This document shows positions 32,972-41,995 of a stretch of DNA of 64,000 bases, one piece after another. Under the pieces are notes generated by a model. The model did not search any database. It saw only the letters and a list, made by a program, of their open reading frames with translations, and had not been told where the DNA came from. Positions within the stretch are counted from its first letter, which is position 1. Every line of letters starts with the position of its first letter. The DNA comes from DASXMR01 sp036495525. Its GTDB lineage: Bacteria; Actinomycetota; Actinomycetes; Streptosporangiales; Streptosporangiaceae. The stretch covers positions 34,211-98,210 of the forward strand of contig DASXMR010000045.1 in NCBI GenBank assembly GCA_036495525.1. The letters run 5' to 3'. A program made the position numbers and the translations under genes.

Positions 32972-33787
32972 CTACGGCTTCTGGCCTACCCCGGCGAGGC
33001 TGGGGGAGCTCACGGATCCCGGTAGCGGTGCCGAGTCCGGACGCCAGTCCTGGCGAGGCACTATGCCAGGCTCGACCAGCCGAAAGCCGTCGAAGAAGCT
33101 GACGAACACCGCGGGGCTCCGCATGTGATATGGCACTGCCCCGCTGTTCTTGTACAGCGCTGAGGAGCGTACGGCCCCCGTATCGGCATTCGTTCCGTCC
33201 GACATGGCCAGATAGCTGCCGGAGGGCAAGGGAGCCACGAGCGCGCGCACACAGGCGCGCGCTTCGTCGTCGTCCTCGACGTGCCCGATGACGCCATTCA
33301 GCATCAGCGCGACTGGCTGGGTGAAATCCAGCGTCGAGGCCGCCTGGGTCATGACGCTGTGGCTGTCGTGCAAGTCCGCGTCAATGTAGTCCGTGACACC
33401 CTCGGGGCTGCTGGTCAGCAGCGCACGAGCATGAGCGAGGACCAGCGGGTCGTTGTCCACGTAGACGATCCGGGACTCGGGCGCTATCCGCTGGGCGACC
33501 TCGTGCGTGTTGTTCGCGGTCGGCAAGCCGGTGCCGACGTCGAGGAACTGCCGTATTCCTGCCTCGGCGGCAAGGTAGGTGATGACCCTGGACTGCAGGG
33601 CGCGCGACGACCTGGCCGACTCGCGGATACCTGGAAAGAGCCCGGCGACCTGGTCGCCCACCTTTCGGTCGACGTCATAATTGTCCTTGCCGCCCAGCCA
33701 GTAATTCCAGATCCTCGCTGAATGCGGGACTGAGGTGTCGATGCTGTCCGGTGGCTGCCCGCTCACCGCGGAATGGTTGCCGGTCAT
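32972..33787 (-). CDS. SAM-dependent methyltransferase, DUF574 family
   Basis: A 271-residue protein of the actinobacteria-specific methyltransferase family (DUF574/Methyltransf_19). The family N-terminus is IDTSVPHSARIWNYWLGGKDNYDVDRKVGDQV. The SAM pocket is IRQFLDVGTGLPTANNTHEVAQ, followed by RIVYVDNDPLVLAHARALL and VTDYIDADLHD, and the C-terminal LMLNGVIGHVEDDDEA and FDGFRLVEPGIV blocks are all present. ATG 33787 is preceded by GAGGTG; the longer frame to 34078 has no family support. Flanked on both sides by remnants of the same small membrane gene. Substrate unknown. Confidence 0.9.
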   Translation of the reverse strand: MTGNHSAVSGQPPDSIDTSVPHSARIWNYWLGGKDNYDVDRKVGDQVAGLFPGIRESARSSRALQSRVITYLAAEAGIRQFLDVGTGLPTANNTHEVAQRIAPESRIVYVDNDPLVLAHARALLTSSPEGVTDYIDADLHDSHSVMTQAASTLDFTQPVALMLNGVIGHVEDDDEARACVRALVAPLPSGSYLAMSDGTNADTGAVRSSALYKNSGAVPYHMRSPAVFVSFFDGFRLVEPGIVPRQDWRPDSAPLPGSVSSPSLAGVGQKP

Positions 33788-33937
33788 CGAGAGCACCTCG
33801 CTATCGGCCAGTGAACGCTGCGGTACACACGCCCAACCTACTAGGCGCCGGCCTGTCCGACATCGCCCATCCGTACTCCTGCGACTCCGCGCACCGCCTG
33901 CTCCTGCTCCAGACGCCGCAGCGGCGCCGGTATCCGG

Positions 33938-34029
33938 GTCCGACCTGGTGGTTCTCGATCGCGGCGTCGCGCAGAACCCGGCGGACGACGGGAAACGAGC
34001 ACCAGGTGCGGTCCCTGGCTGGCCGCTGA
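33938..34029 (+). pseudogene. Second decayed copy of the small membrane protein gene (copy 2)
   Basis: The frame reads GPTWWFSIAASRR...NEHQVRSLAGR and stops at 34029. It shares 18 identical bases (CCTGGTGGTTCTCGATCG, 33944-33961) with copy 1 at 32760-32777, the DERQ-like motif, the last codons, and a matching stretch after the stop (CCGGCCCGGC). The intervening helix is largely deleted. Decay is more advanced than in copy 1. Confidence 0.5.
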
Positions 34030-34084
34030 TCCGGCCCGGCTCAGCCGGCCGCGCAGTGCCAGGCGTCGCTGCGGGCACAGCAAA

Positions 34085-34108
34085 GGCAAGGAGCCTTCAC
34101 TCCTTGCC
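34085..34108. terminator. Hairpin terminator upstream of rph
   Basis: GGCAAGGAG / CTCCTTGCC, a perfect 9-bp stem with a 6-nt loop, followed on the plus strand by AGTTTC and on the minus strand by TTTG. It can insulate rph from upstream transcription and serve either strand. Confidence 0.6.
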
Positions 34109-34131
34109 AGTTTCAATCTATAGCTCACCGG

Positions 34132-34150
34132 GGGGCTTGCGGCAAGGCCC
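34132..34150 (+). promoter_or_regulatory. Rifamycin-associated element (RAE)
   Basis: GGGGCTTGCGGCAAGGCCC, matching the 19-bp inverted-repeat RAE described upstream of rifamycin-inactivating genes in actinomycetes. It lies 80 nt before the rph start, followed by GCATAATCG, a plausible -10. Family knowledge: RAE-linked genes are induced by rifamycins. Confidence 0.92.
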
Positions 34151-34229
34151 GGGTCGTGCCGCATAATCGCAGGCCGGCTCGGAATCTGCGGACTGGCTGA
34201 GCTCGAACGCGCGCGCTGGAGGCATGACG

Positions 34230-36827
34230 ATGACCGGGCAATACGTGCTGGGCCTCGAGGAGATCGACAGGACGCAGGTTGCGCTCGCTGGCGGCAAGGG
34301 CGCGAATCTGGGCGACCTCTCGCGGATGGAGGGCATCAGCGTGCCGGCTGGCTTCTGCGTGACGACCGAAGCCTTCCGGCGGATCATGACGGCAGTGCCT
34401 GATGTCGACGCCCAGCTCGACCGGCTGTCGCGGCTTGACCCAGGCGACCGGGAGGCGGTCCGCGCGGCCAGCGCGGGGATCCGGCGGGCACTGGAGCAGA
34501 TCGTCATTCCCGACGAGGTGGCGGCGGCGATCAGCCGCTCGGTCGCCCGGCTCGGCGGCGAGGCTGCCTACGCCGTTCGTTCCAGCGCTACCGCGGAGGA
34601 CCTGCCGGCTGCCTCAGCCGCTGGCCAGCAGGACACCTACCTGAACGTCGTGGGCTCGGCCGCGGTCCTCAGGCACGTCAGCCGGTGCCTGGCGTCCCTG
34701 TTCACCGAGCGGGCTGTCACCTACCGGCTGCGGGGCGGCGCCGGCCACCGGGAGGCCGCGATGGCAGTGGTCGTGCAGCGGATGGTCCTCCCGCAGTCGT
34801 CCGGCATCCTCTTCACGGCAGACCCGGTCACCTCCAGCCGGAAGGTCGTCTCCATCGAGGCCAGCTTCGGTCTCGGCGAGGCCCTGGTCGCCGGCCTGGT
34901 GAACGCGGACGTCTACAAGGTGCGGGACGGTGAGATTGCGGCCAGGACAGTCGGTGCCAAGCAGGTCGCCATCCACGCATCGCCGGCCGGCGGAACGCAG
35001 CAGCTGCCCGTCGAGGCTGAGCGTCGCGCGCAGCCAGCGCTGGATGATGCGCAGGTCCTCAGGCTCGCGCAGCTCGGCAGGCGGATCGAAGCGCACTTCG
35101 GCCAGCCTCAGGACATCGAATGGTGCCTGGCCGACGACGAGTTCCAGATCGTGCAGAGCCGGCCGATCACCACGCTGTTCCCCATCCCAGCGACCGGCGA
35201 TCAGGGAAATCACGTCTACATCTCCGTCGGTCATCAGCAGATGATGACCGACGCCATGAAGCCCCTTGGGCTGTCGGTGTGGCAGCTGACGGCCGCACGG
35301 CCGATGCACGTAGCCGGCGGCCGGCTGTTCGTCGACGTCACCAGGGAGCTGGGTGCGCCGGCGATCCGCGAGGGCCTGCTGAGGGTGGTGGGGAAATCCG
35401 ATCCGCTGATCGGGGACGCACTGCGGGCCGTCCTCGACCGCGGTGACTTCATCCCGGCCGTGCCAGACGATGGCGCGGCCGTGACGCCGGTCGCTGGCAG
35501 CGCGCCAGCCCCGATCGAGACCGATCCCGCCACCGTCACCGAGCTGGTTGAGCGCGGCCGGGCGTCCCTCGCCGCCTTGCAGCGCGACATCCGGCCGAAG
35601 TCCGGCCCTGCGCTGCTGGACTTCATCCTCGAGGACATCAACGAGCTGCGGCGGGTCATGCTCAATCCGCGGACCCTCCAGGTGATCATGGCCGGGATGC
35701 AGGCAACCTGGCGGCTATCCGAGCAGCTGCAGGAGTGGCTCGGCGATAACAGCGCGGTCGACGCGCTCACCCAGTCCGTCCCCGGCAACGTCACCTCAGA
35801 GATGGGGCTGGCCCTCCTTGATGTCGCGGATGTGATCCGTCCGCTCCCGGAGGTGGTCGCGTTCCTGCAGCACACCGAGAACGAGAACTTCCTGGACGAG
35901 CTGCCCTCGCTCGCAGGCGGGCGCGAGGCCCGTGATTCCATCGAGGCCTACCTCGGCAAGTACGGCATGCGCTGCGTCGGCGAGATCGACATCACCAGGC
36001 CGCGCTGGAGCGAGCGGCCAGCCGCGCTCGTGCCCGCGATCCTCGCCAACATCAGGAACTTCGAGCCCGGCGCCGGCCAGCGGCGCTTCGAGCAAGGCAG
36101 GCGGCAGGCAGGGCAGACGGAACAGGAAGTGCTGGCGCGGTTGCTGGCCTTGCCTGACGGGAAGCCGAAGGCCGAGGAGGCCAGGCTGCTGATCGGCCGG
36201 ATCCGGACGTTCAGCGGGTTCCGCGAGTATCCGAAGTACCACATGGTCAGCCGCTACTTCGTCTACAAGCAGGCGCTGCTGCAGGAAGCCGGGCGGCTGG
36301 CGCGGGCGCGAGTGCTTGCCGACAGCGAGGACATCTTCTACCTCGCCTTCGCCGAGCTGCACGACGTCGTGCGCACGCACCTGGCGGATGACCAGCTCAT
36401 CCGCCAGCGCAAGGACGCTTACCGGACCTACCAGGCGCTCACGCCGCCCAGGGTGCTCACCTCGGACGGCGAGGCCGTCGCCGGGACCTACCGGCGCACC
36501 GACGTCCCGGCCGGCGCGCTGCTCGGCCTGCCCGTTTCCGCCGGAACCGTCGAGGGACGGGCTCGCGTCATCCTGGACATGGCCGAGGCTGATCTGGAGC
36601 CGGGCGACATCCTGGTCACCGCCTACACCGACCCCAGCTGGACGCCCGCGTTCGTCGCGGCCAGCGGCCTCGTGACGGAGGTCGGCGGCCTGATGACCCA
36701 TGGCGCGGTGATCGCGCGGGAGTACGGCTTGCCGGCCGTCGTGGGAGTGGAGCATGCCACCCGGCTGATCCGGGACGGTCAGCGCATCCGCGTGCACGGA
36801 ACGGAGGGCTACATCGAGATCATTTAG
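34230..36827 (+). CDS. rph: Rifampin phosphotransferase (rifamycin-inactivating)
   Basis: Dikinase-type enzyme that transfers the ATP beta-phosphate to the C21 hydroxyl of rifamycins, releasing AMP and Pi and inactivating the drug. About 865 residues, full length for the family. Order of domains: the ATP-grasp domain (VGLE...LAGGKGANLGDLSRMEGISVPAGFC; AVRSSATAEDLPAASAAGQQDTY; SGILFTADPVTS; DIEWCLA, IVQSRPITTL), the rifampin-binding domain (about residues 325-755; YISVGHQQMMTDAMKPLGLS), and the swivelling His domain with the catalytic His (about 823) in EVGGLMTHGAVIAREYGLPAVVG. ATG 34230 is chosen because GGAGG is 7 nt away; ATG 34224 is too close. A RAE precedes it. No helR, rox or arr gene is visible nearby. 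Confidence 0.96.
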   Translation: MTGQYVLGLEEIDRTQVALAGGKGANLGDLSRMEGISVPAGFCVTTEAFRRIMTAVPDVDAQLDRLSRLDPGDREAVRAASAGIRRALEQIVIPDEVAAAISRSVARLGGEAAYAVRSSATAEDLPAASAAGQQDTYLNVVGSAAVLRHVSRCLASLFTERAVTYRLRGGAGHREAAMAVVVQRMVLPQSSGILFTADPVTSSRKVVSIEASFGLGEALVAGLVNADVYKVRDGEIAARTVGAKQVAIHASPAGGTQQLPVEAERRAQPALDDAQVLRLAQLGRRIEAHFGQPQDIEWCLADDEFQIVQSRPITTLFPIPATGDQGNHVYISVGHQQMMTDAMKPLGLSVWQLTAARPMHVAGGRLFVDVTRELGAPAIREGLLRVVGKSDPLIGDALRAVLDRGDFIPAVPDDGAAVTPVAGSAPAPIETDPATVTELVERGRASLAALQRDIRPKSGPALLDFILEDINELRRVMLNPRTLQVIMAGMQATWRLSEQLQEWLGDNSAVDALTQSVPGNVTSEMGLALLDVADVIRPLPEVVAFLQHTENENFLDELPSLAGGREARDSIEAYLGKYGMRCVGEIDITRPRWSERPAALVPAILANIRNFEPGAGQRRFEQGRRQAGQTEQEVLARLLALPDGKPKAEEARLLIGRIRTFSGFREYPKYHMVSRYFVYKQALLQEAGRLARARVLADSEDIFYLAFAELHDVVRTHLADDQLIRQRKDAYRTYQALTPPRVLTSDGEAVAGTYRRTDVPAGALLGLPVSAGTVEGRARVILDMAEADLEPGDILVTAYTDPSWTPAFVAASGLVTEVGGLMTHGAVIAREYGLPAVVGVEHATRLIRDGQRIRVHGTEGYIEII

Positions 36828-36869
36828 ATCGGTCATCCTCGCGTCGCTGGCCGCGCGGGATGGCGACCG

Positions 36870-39176
36870 TCACAAGAAGCGCCGCCCGGCGCCCGGCGGG
36901 GTGATCCGCACCCGGGCTTGAGACTGGCCGAGCTGCGGGTGCCCCGCCGTCACCACCGCAAGCCCTGCCTGGCCGGGCAGCGAGCGCAGGAAGGACCCGC
37001 CGGCGCCGCCGTACTCGCCGAACGGAAACGGATTGTCGCCGATCAGCACCCCTGGCCCGGCCAGCTCCAGGGCCACGGCACCGGTCATCGCCCGCCGCTG
37101 ATTGCCGTGGGCGTCGATGGCGCGGAAGGTCAGCCGGGTCGTGTCGGTCCCGTCCGCCTCGATCGAGTCGTGGTCGGCCGCCAGCACCAGCCGGTCCCGC
37201 GCCCGGTCGGCCGACATGGTCAGTGACGCAACCGGCCGGTCAGCGAGGTAGCCGTCGATGCGCAGTTCCGGCAGTTCGGTCCCGTCCACCTGCAGGTTGG
37301 CGAAGACCGGCGGGTAGAGCAGGCTGCTGAACCGCTCCCGGTCTGGCCGCCCGGTGGTGAGGTGCCTGCCGCCCAGGTACATCTCGAGCCGGTCGCAGTT
37401 GGTCGCGATCATGCTTTCCCGGCCAGGTCCGCCCGGCATCGTGCCCATGCCCGCATCCCAGTAGAACGTCGGCTTGATGACCGGGCGGACGCGCGGGTCA
37501 CCCTGAGACTGGTACAGCGCGGCGGCCGGCTTGGGTACCCGGAACATGTCGAGCACGCCTGGTGTCTTCAGCGCCCGCCAGACGCGGTTCCCGCCGTTGA
37601 GCGAGGGGTAGTCGATGGCTGCCCATCCGAGCAGACCCGCATACCGTGGATCAGACCGCGCGATGGCGTGCACCCTGGCGTGCAGCCGCGCCTGCCAGGC
37701 GAGGACTTCCGCCGGGTCGGTCCAGCGGTAGCCGGGGGCTCCAGCCAGCGCCCCGACTGCCTCGCTGACCAGGTAGGGCACGCCGGGCAGCGGCGGCCGG
37801 AGCGCCGCCTCGCGCCCGGCGGAGGTGTAATCGTCGTAGCCGAACACGTCCTCGCGCCAGCGGCGGGTCGAGTGCCTGATCATCGCCCCGGTGGTCTGCC
37901 TGGTGCCGTCCAGGTCCCTGGCGAGCCGCCGGGTCCTGGCGTACAGGCGCCGCCGACTCCGGGTCTCGTTGAGCCGCGAGGCCCAGACGACTACCGAGGG
38001 ACGGTTCCGGTCGCGGACCACCATGTCCCGCATGTTCGCGGCGGCAAGGTCCTGCCATGCTGCGTTTCCCAGGTATGACCAGCCGGGCGGTTCCTCCCAC
38101 ACCATCAGGCCGAGCTCATCGCAGGCGTCCAGGAAGTGAGGCGACTGCGGGTAGTGCGAGCAGCGCACCATGTTGCAGTTCAGCTCGCGCCGGAGGATCT
38201 CGGCATCCCGGCGCTGCAGGCGAGCTGCGGCGGCCATCCCGGTATACGGGAAGTGCTGGTGCCGGTTCAGGCCGAAGATCTGCAGCCGCTCGCCGTTGAG
38301 GTAAAAGCCATCGGGCCGGAACCGCGCCTCCCGGAAGCCGGTGGAGACGTCGAGGCTGTGCGGCTCGCCAGCGCGACCCTGAACTGTCACCCTGACCGAG
38401 TACAGCCGTGGGGTGTCCGGTGACCATAGGCCGACGTCGCCGATGCCTTCGAGCACGAGCGGGACAGTTGCGGTGCCCGGGGCTGTGATCGCGGCGGAGG
38501 CCGAGGCGCTGGCGAGCCGCCGGGTCCCGTCCAGCAGTTCGGCGGTGACGCCGACGGGTCCGGGCGCTGTCGAGCCGGCGTCGATCCGCGCCTGCACGCT
38601 GACCCTGCGGGCCGGCGTGAGCACATCGGCCGGCTTTGCGAACACGTCGGCGACAAAGGCGCCTGGCACGATCCGCAGCCTGGCGTCCCGGTAGATACCG
38701 CCCGGCTGGAGGTAGTCGATCGACGATGCGCCCGCGCGGGCGCCAGCGGGCGGTACCGGCAGCCACCGCGAGTCGGTGATGACCGCGAGCACGTTGTGCC
38801 CGGGCACTAGCGCGCCGGTCAGCTCGGCGGAGAACGGCAGATAGCCGCCCTGGTGGGTCGCGACCGTAGTGCCGTTGAGCACGACGGTCGCGTTCACCAT
38901 GATGCCGTCGAAGTCGGCGAAGGCCCGGCCTGCGGCGATCGGGGGCAGTTCGAAATGCTTGCGGTAGATCCAGATGTCTTCCCAGCTCCGCGGGTCCCAG
39001 TCGGCCCAGGAGAGCGGGCAGGCAGTATGCGGCAGCGTGACCTCGGCGAAGCCGCCGTCGTCAAAGCCCGGATCTTCCGCGCCGCCGGTGTAACGCCCGC
39101 CGAACAGCCAGCGCTGGTTGAAGTCGTAGCTGCCGTCGGCCGGAGCCGGCTGACCGGACCGGCCCTGGGTGGTCAA
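36870..39176 (-). CDS. Glycoside hydrolase family 2 protein (beta-galactosidase-like)
   Basis: A 768-residue enzyme with the GH2 domain order: N-terminal jelly-roll sugar-binding domain (about residues 15-175; IWIYRKHFELPP, GIMVNATVVLNGTTVATHQGGY, GGIYRDARL), an Ig-like immunoglobulin domain (about 180-285), the TIM barrel (LQIFGLNRHQHFPYTG; LNCNMVRCSHYPQSPHFLDACDELGLMVWEEPPGW; RNRPSVVVWASRLNE with the acid/base Glu), and C-terminal beta domains (DSIEADGTDTTRLTF; GVLIGDNPFPFGEYGG). A nucleophile candidate is Glu in YLVSEAVGAL. No signal peptide, so cytosolic. The TTG start at 39176 is by frame limits only. Substrate not deducible. Confidence 0.87.
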   Translation of the reverse strand: MTTQGRSGQPAPADGSYDFNQRWLFGGRYTGGAEDPGFDDGGFAEVTLPHTACPLSWADWDPRSWEDIWIYRKHFELPPIAAGRAFADFDGIMVNATVVLNGTTVATHQGGYLPFSAELTGALVPGHNVLAVITDSRWLPVPPAGARAGASSIDYLQPGGIYRDARLRIVPGAFVADVFAKPADVLTPARRVSVQARIDAGSTAPGPVGVTAELLDGTRRLASASASAAITAPGTATVPLVLEGIGDVGLWSPDTPRLYSVRVTVQGRAGEPHSLDVSTGFREARFRPDGFYLNGERLQIFGLNRHQHFPYTGMAAAARLQRRDAEILRRELNCNMVRCSHYPQSPHFLDACDELGLMVWEEPPGWSYLGNAAWQDLAAANMRDMVVRDRNRPSVVVWASRLNETRSRRRLYARTRRLARDLDGTRQTTGAMIRHSTRRWREDVFGYDDYTSAGREAALRPPLPGVPYLVSEAVGALAGAPGYRWTDPAEVLAWQARLHARVHAIARSDPRYAGLLGWAAIDYPSLNGGNRVWRALKTPGVLDMFRVPKPAAALYQSQGDPRVRPVIKPTFYWDAGMGTMPGGPGRESMIATNCDRLEMYLGGRHLTTGRPDRERFSSLLYPPVFANLQVDGTELPELRIDGYLADRPVASLTMSADRARDRLVLAADHDSIEADGTDTTRLTFRAIDAHGNQRRAMTGAVALELAGPGVLIGDNPFPFGEYGGAGGSFLRSLPGQAGLAVVTAGHPQLGQSQARVRITPPGAGRRFL

Positions 39177-39333
39177 CGGCCACCAGCCGGACTTGACCGA
39201 CGGGCCGCTGTCAGGCCCCCAAGCACCGTCACCCGCCGGGCAGCCGGATCAGCCCTCGCGCTGACCGGCGGTTCTGCTGCACGGGCACTCTCCGGTCACT
39301 CAGCCGGTCCCGGTCCGGTGGCTGTCGCAGGAG

Positions 39334-39593
39334 TTATCGTGACGCCGGCAGCCGCACCCGCTGCTGTCCGGGCGCTGGGCACCGTCTCGGTGGCCGAGAA
39401 CCGGCCCGACGACAGCTCTGTCGCCGAGGCCCCCGCTGCCTGGCGAGAAACCTGAGCAGCGGGCCCGTCGCGACTGTGGTGATGATGGCCATGAGGACAA
39501 ACACGGTGTAGAGCCGTCCGTCGACAATACCCGCGCTCAGGGCGAGGTTGAGCGCTATCAGCTCGGTCAGCCCGCGGGTGCGCGGCGAATGGC
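39334..39593 (-). pseudogene. C-terminal remnant of a cation/H+ antiporter gene
   Basis: Minus frame reads RTRGLTELIALNLALSAGIVDG then RLYTVFVLMAIITTVATGPLLRFL, the last two helices of Kef/CPA2-type cation:proton antiporters (NTRGLTEL and VVMALVTTxxTGPLL patterns). It then continues with an Arg/Pro-rich tail to the stop at 39334. The rest of the antiporter is missing: upstream of about 39600 the DNA becomes the 5' region of the condensation gene. This marks a recombination boundary at the left edge of the peptide cluster. Confidence 0.65.
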
Positions 39594-39655
39594 CGGGTCC
39601 GCCCCTTGTCAGCGCGGCCTTGACCGGCGCGTCCAGCGGGTGATGAGAATCAGCT

Positions 39656-41047
39656 ATGTTCGCGCGGGTCGCCAAGGACCGGATCGTCGTCGAGTTCTCC
39701 GCAGCGACGGCGGGCACCGCACCGCTGACCTGGGGCCAGAAGGCGATCCTGCAAGACATGCGGGACAGCGGCAGCCAGCTCAGCATGGGCGGGATGGCCG
39801 ACCTGCCCGAGGGAGGCACGGCGCAGGACGCGGCGGCCTGGGTGAGCCGCCTGATGCGCCGCCATGCCGCCCTGCGGATGCGGCTCGGGACCGATGACGC
39901 GGGCCGACCGTGCCAGGTGGTAGCCGGGTCGGGGCAGCTCAGCCTGGATATCCTGACGATTCCCGACGACGCCGACGCGGCGGGATTCGCCGAGCACCTC
40001 ATGGCCACCTGGCCGCTTAAGCCATTCGACTTCCGCCGCGACTGGCCGCTGCGGATGGCAATGCTCAGGCACCGCACGGCCGGCCCGCAGCTGGTCTGGG
40101 TGCTCTCTCATCTGGCGGCCGACGGCGGCGCGCACATGCTGCTCGCCGACGACCTGCTAGCTGCCAGTGAAGCGAGCGCCAGCAGCGAGCCGCAGCACCC
40201 GGACATCCTCGACATCGCCCGGAGCGAGCAGCAGCCACAGGTGCGGCAGCTCAGCAGCCGGGCGATGCGGCACTGGGAATCTCAGCTCAGGCGCATACCG
40301 CCCCTTACCTTCGGCGAGGGCCGCGGGCAAGGCCGGAGCGGGCGACGGTGCTGGCAGGCCAGGTTCAGCTCGCCCGCGGCCCACCTGGCGATACTGGCCA
40401 TCGCCAGGCGTACCGGGACCGACGTATCCAGCGTCACGCTCGCCGTCATCGCCACGGCTATCGGGCGCGCCAGCGGCGACGCGCCGCTGACTGTCGGCGC
40501 CATGGTCAACAACAGGTTCCGGCCTGGCATGGCCAATGTCATCGCGCCAATCGCGCAGAACTCGGTGGTCACCATCGACGTCACGGACACCTCGCTCGAT
40601 GAGGTAGTCGCACGGTCTCGGGCCGCTTCCATGACCGGCGGGATGCGCGCCTACTACGATCCGGACGACCTCGCGGAGGTCACCGCGCGGCTGGACGCCG
40701 AGCGCGGCTATCCGACCGGCGTGACATACCGGGTCAACGACCAGCGCGCGATGGTCGTGCGTGCTGACGCGGCGGGCACGGTCGGCGAGGTGACCTCGGC
40801 ACAGGTCACCGAGAAGCTGGGGGCAGCCTCCCTGACCTGGCTGGGTCCCCGGGAGGACGCCATGCGCGGGCAGGTCAGCGTCCGCGTCGAGAACCAGGCG
40901 GACGTGCTGACGCTGCACGTGATCTGGGACCGGTGTTGCCTGACCGATGAGCAGGTCGAAGCGCTGCTGCATGCCACCCAGCAGGTCGCCGTCGAGGCAG
41001 TGCACGATGCGGCCGCACCGACGAGGGTGGCCGCTGCCCGAGCCTAG
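39656..41047 (+). CDS. Stand-alone NRPS condensation-domain protein
   Basis: A 463-residue free condensation enzyme. It begins DRIVVEFSAATAGTAPLTWGQKAILQDM, like other free-standing actinomycete condensation proteins. The active-site motif is WVLSHLAADGGAHMLLADD: the second His and Asp-Gly of HHxxxDG are kept but the first His is Ser. VNNRFRPGMANVIAPIAQNSVV corresponds to the latch region, and RVENQADVLTLHVIWDRCCLTDEQVEALL to the C-terminal lobe. ATG 39656 has only a weak RBS; GTG 39668 is possible. First gene of the cluster, convergent with the carrier-protein gene. It may catalyse an amide or ester coupling in trans, or act on a tethered substrate. Confidence 0.87.
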   Translation: MFARVAKDRIVVEFSAATAGTAPLTWGQKAILQDMRDSGSQLSMGGMADLPEGGTAQDAAAWVSRLMRRHAALRMRLGTDDAGRPCQVVAGSGQLSLDILTIPDDADAAGFAEHLMATWPLKPFDFRRDWPLRMAMLRHRTAGPQLVWVLSHLAADGGAHMLLADDLLAASEASASSEPQHPDILDIARSEQQPQVRQLSSRAMRHWESQLRRIPPLTFGEGRGQGRSGRRCWQARFSSPAAHLAILAIARRTGTDVSSVTLAVIATAIGRASGDAPLTVGAMVNNRFRPGMANVIAPIAQNSVVTIDVTDTSLDEVVARSRAASMTGGMRAYYDPDDLAEVTARLDAERGYPTGVTYRVNDQRAMVVRADAAGTVGEVTSAQVTEKLGAASLTWLGPREDAMRGQVSVRVENQADVLTLHVIWDRCCLTDEQVEALLHATQQVAVEAVHDAAAPTRVAAARA

Positions 41048-41086
41048 GTTCAGCGCGTGCTGGCGGGCGCGCGATGAAGCGGCTAG

Positions 41087-41368
41087 CTAAGCATGCCGGG
41101 AATGACCGGCGACGAATGTCGCCAGGTCACCTACGGTCTGCAGGTGCGCTGGGTCCATCAGCTCGACGTCGATGAGGAGCATGAGCTGGTCTTCTACCTC
41201 AAGCAGTAGCTCCAGGCCGTGCGTGGAACTGAGGCCGAGCTCGTCCATCAGCCGCATGTCCTCGGTCACCGGTTCGGTGCGGCCCAGCAGCCGGGCCAGC
41301 TCCGTGGTCATCACGGCGACCACTCGCTGCCGCAAGTCGCCGTCCAAATCGGCTTCTGGCGCAGTCAT
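41087..41368 (-). CDS. Free-standing peptidyl/acyl carrier protein
   Basis: A 93-residue carrier protein. The phosphopantetheine site is DELGLSSTHGLELLLEVEDQL (Ser about 48), with the acidic helices MTTELARLLGR and DPAHLQTVGDLATFVAGH. ATG 41368 has GGGAG 8 nt upstream. It is the only cluster gene on the minus strand between the free C gene and the thioesterase. With no fused domains it must be loaded and used in trans; the synthetase's terminal C domain, which lacks a downstream PCP, is the natural partner. Confidence 0.87.
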   Translation of the reverse strand: MTAPEADLDGDLRQRVVAVMTTELARLLGRTEPVTEDMRLMDELGLSSTHGLELLLEVEDQLMLLIDVELMDPAHLQTVGDLATFVAGHSRHA

Positions 41369-41995
41369 GCGTTTCTCCCTCGCTAAACTCTGGCGTGCTC
41401 CGTCCGTGCTCCAGCACCATCGCCTCGAAGGTCGCGCCGCCCTCGGCGCCCAAGCGGGCGCACGGCAGGCCTCGTGCAGCATGCTGGGGTACAACTCGGC
41501 AACGGCATCGTCCGTGCGGACAAGACGTGCCGGACACGGTGCTGCTGGCCGCGGAGCGGCGCTAACCCGGCGACGGCCTTCATGAGCAGATGCTGTGGCG
41601 ACGGGCCTGGCTCGCGCCGACTTCCCGGCAGCCCATGAAACCTCCGGAACAGCCTGACCTGCATCTCACTGAGGCCGCGCGGGCCTGCCAGCTCTGGACG
41701 GATACCCGGACCTGCGGCAGGTACGCCGACACTGACGCAAGCGCGGTCATGGTGTCACTGGACCAAGATAGACCGGGAATGTCAATGTATGCCACGATCA
41801 GTGGCGTGGCCAGGTTGCTCTTCGCTGTTCCGCACATCACGGCGCGCCTGCTGCCCGCCGTGGCAATCGACAGCGCGTTTGCCGCTCGTCACCGCTCTGG
41901 TCGCCAGCCGCTAGCCAACGCCACTGCACCGGCATCCTGGCGGGCTGGTATGACCGGGTTAGCGTCGGTTCATCCCGCAAGCGGTTGGGGGCCGG
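41369..41995. other. Long divergent intergenic region in the NRPS cluster
   Basis: About 630 nt between the carrier-protein gene (minus) and the thioesterase (plus). It contains open frames on both strands, but none has family similarity, a credible RBS or consistent codon bias. An AT-richer patch near 41750-41800 (GACCAAGATAGACCGGGAAT, TCAATGTATGCC) is the best promoter site for the thioesterase-NRPS transcript. Confidence 0.45.
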
